A stretch of DNA of 23,699 nucleotides. Origin: Pseudomonadota bacterium. Lineage in GTDB: Bacteria > Myxococcota_A > Polyangia > Polyangiales > Polyangiaceae. A program made the translations under genes and the position numbers. Of the stretch, positions 23,682 to 23,699 are shown piece after piece (the first letter of the stretch is position 1; each line of letters begins with the position of its first letter). Where the stretch lies: NCBI GenBank assembly GCA_023432025.1, contig JAEYVE010000040.1, positions 1-23,699 of the forward strand. Reading direction: 5' to 3'. The notes beneath the pieces were generated by a model that searched no databases, was not told where the DNA came from, and worked only from the letters and a program-made list of their open reading frames with translations.

Positions 23682-23699
23682 CGCTAGGAACGTGAAAGC

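Overview
The window is very GC-rich, with the strong third-position G/C bias that gives long shadow ORFs on both strands. Several features suggest a deltaproteobacterial myxobacterium (Myxococcota, perhaps Polyangiales): large secreted and lipoprotein genes of unknown function, lone signalling genes (a histidine kinase and a chemoreceptor-like protein), a eukaryote-like acyl-CoA-binding protein, and GTG/TTG starts. This assignment is inferred from gene content. No rRNA, tRNA, IS element or CRISPR array was seen.

Left part (1-11240): a DUF481-type outer-membrane barrel gene, cut by the left edge, converges on a large secreted Vps62-like/beta-barrel gene, with a perfect 14-bp hairpin between them. 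Then comes a complete, tightly packed sulfate/thiosulfate ABC importer operon (sbp-cysT-cysW-cysA, 4001-7908; the last two junctions are 4-bp overlaps). A small acyl-CoA-binding protein gene follows, then a patch of imperfect repeats (8352-8550), then a leftward 887-aa lipoprotein-like gene rich in beta-propeller-style repeats.

Middle (11290-14697): a membrane NtrB/NtrY-like sensor histidine kinase, divergent from the lipoprotein gene, and a methyl-accepting protein anchored by a short membrane hairpin. Neither has a response regulator or che gene beside it.

Right part (15014-23525): an exopolysaccharide-type locus led by an exosortase system. A 101-aa secreted protein with a C-terminal Val-Pro-Glu-Leu / transmembrane helix / Arg-Arg-Arg sorting signal lies 14 bp upstream of a 551-aa exosortase fused to a CPBP (CAAX-type) protease, the architecture known as exosortase E. 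Downstream on the same strand are a GT4 glycosyltransferase, a processive-type GT2 glycosyltransferase, a Wzx-type flippase and a Wzy/O-antigen-ligase-type membrane protein. A WecG/TagA/CpsF-family glycosyltransferase comes in from the opposite strand, and its 3' end overlaps the polymerase gene by 16 bp. The inferred working model is that the GTs build a lipid-linked glycan, Wzx flips it, and the Wzy-like protein polymerises or ligates it. The exosortase/protease would process the small neighbouring protein, whose predicted mature part is only about 43 residues. That dedicated one-enzyme/one-substrate pair is the most interesting item here.
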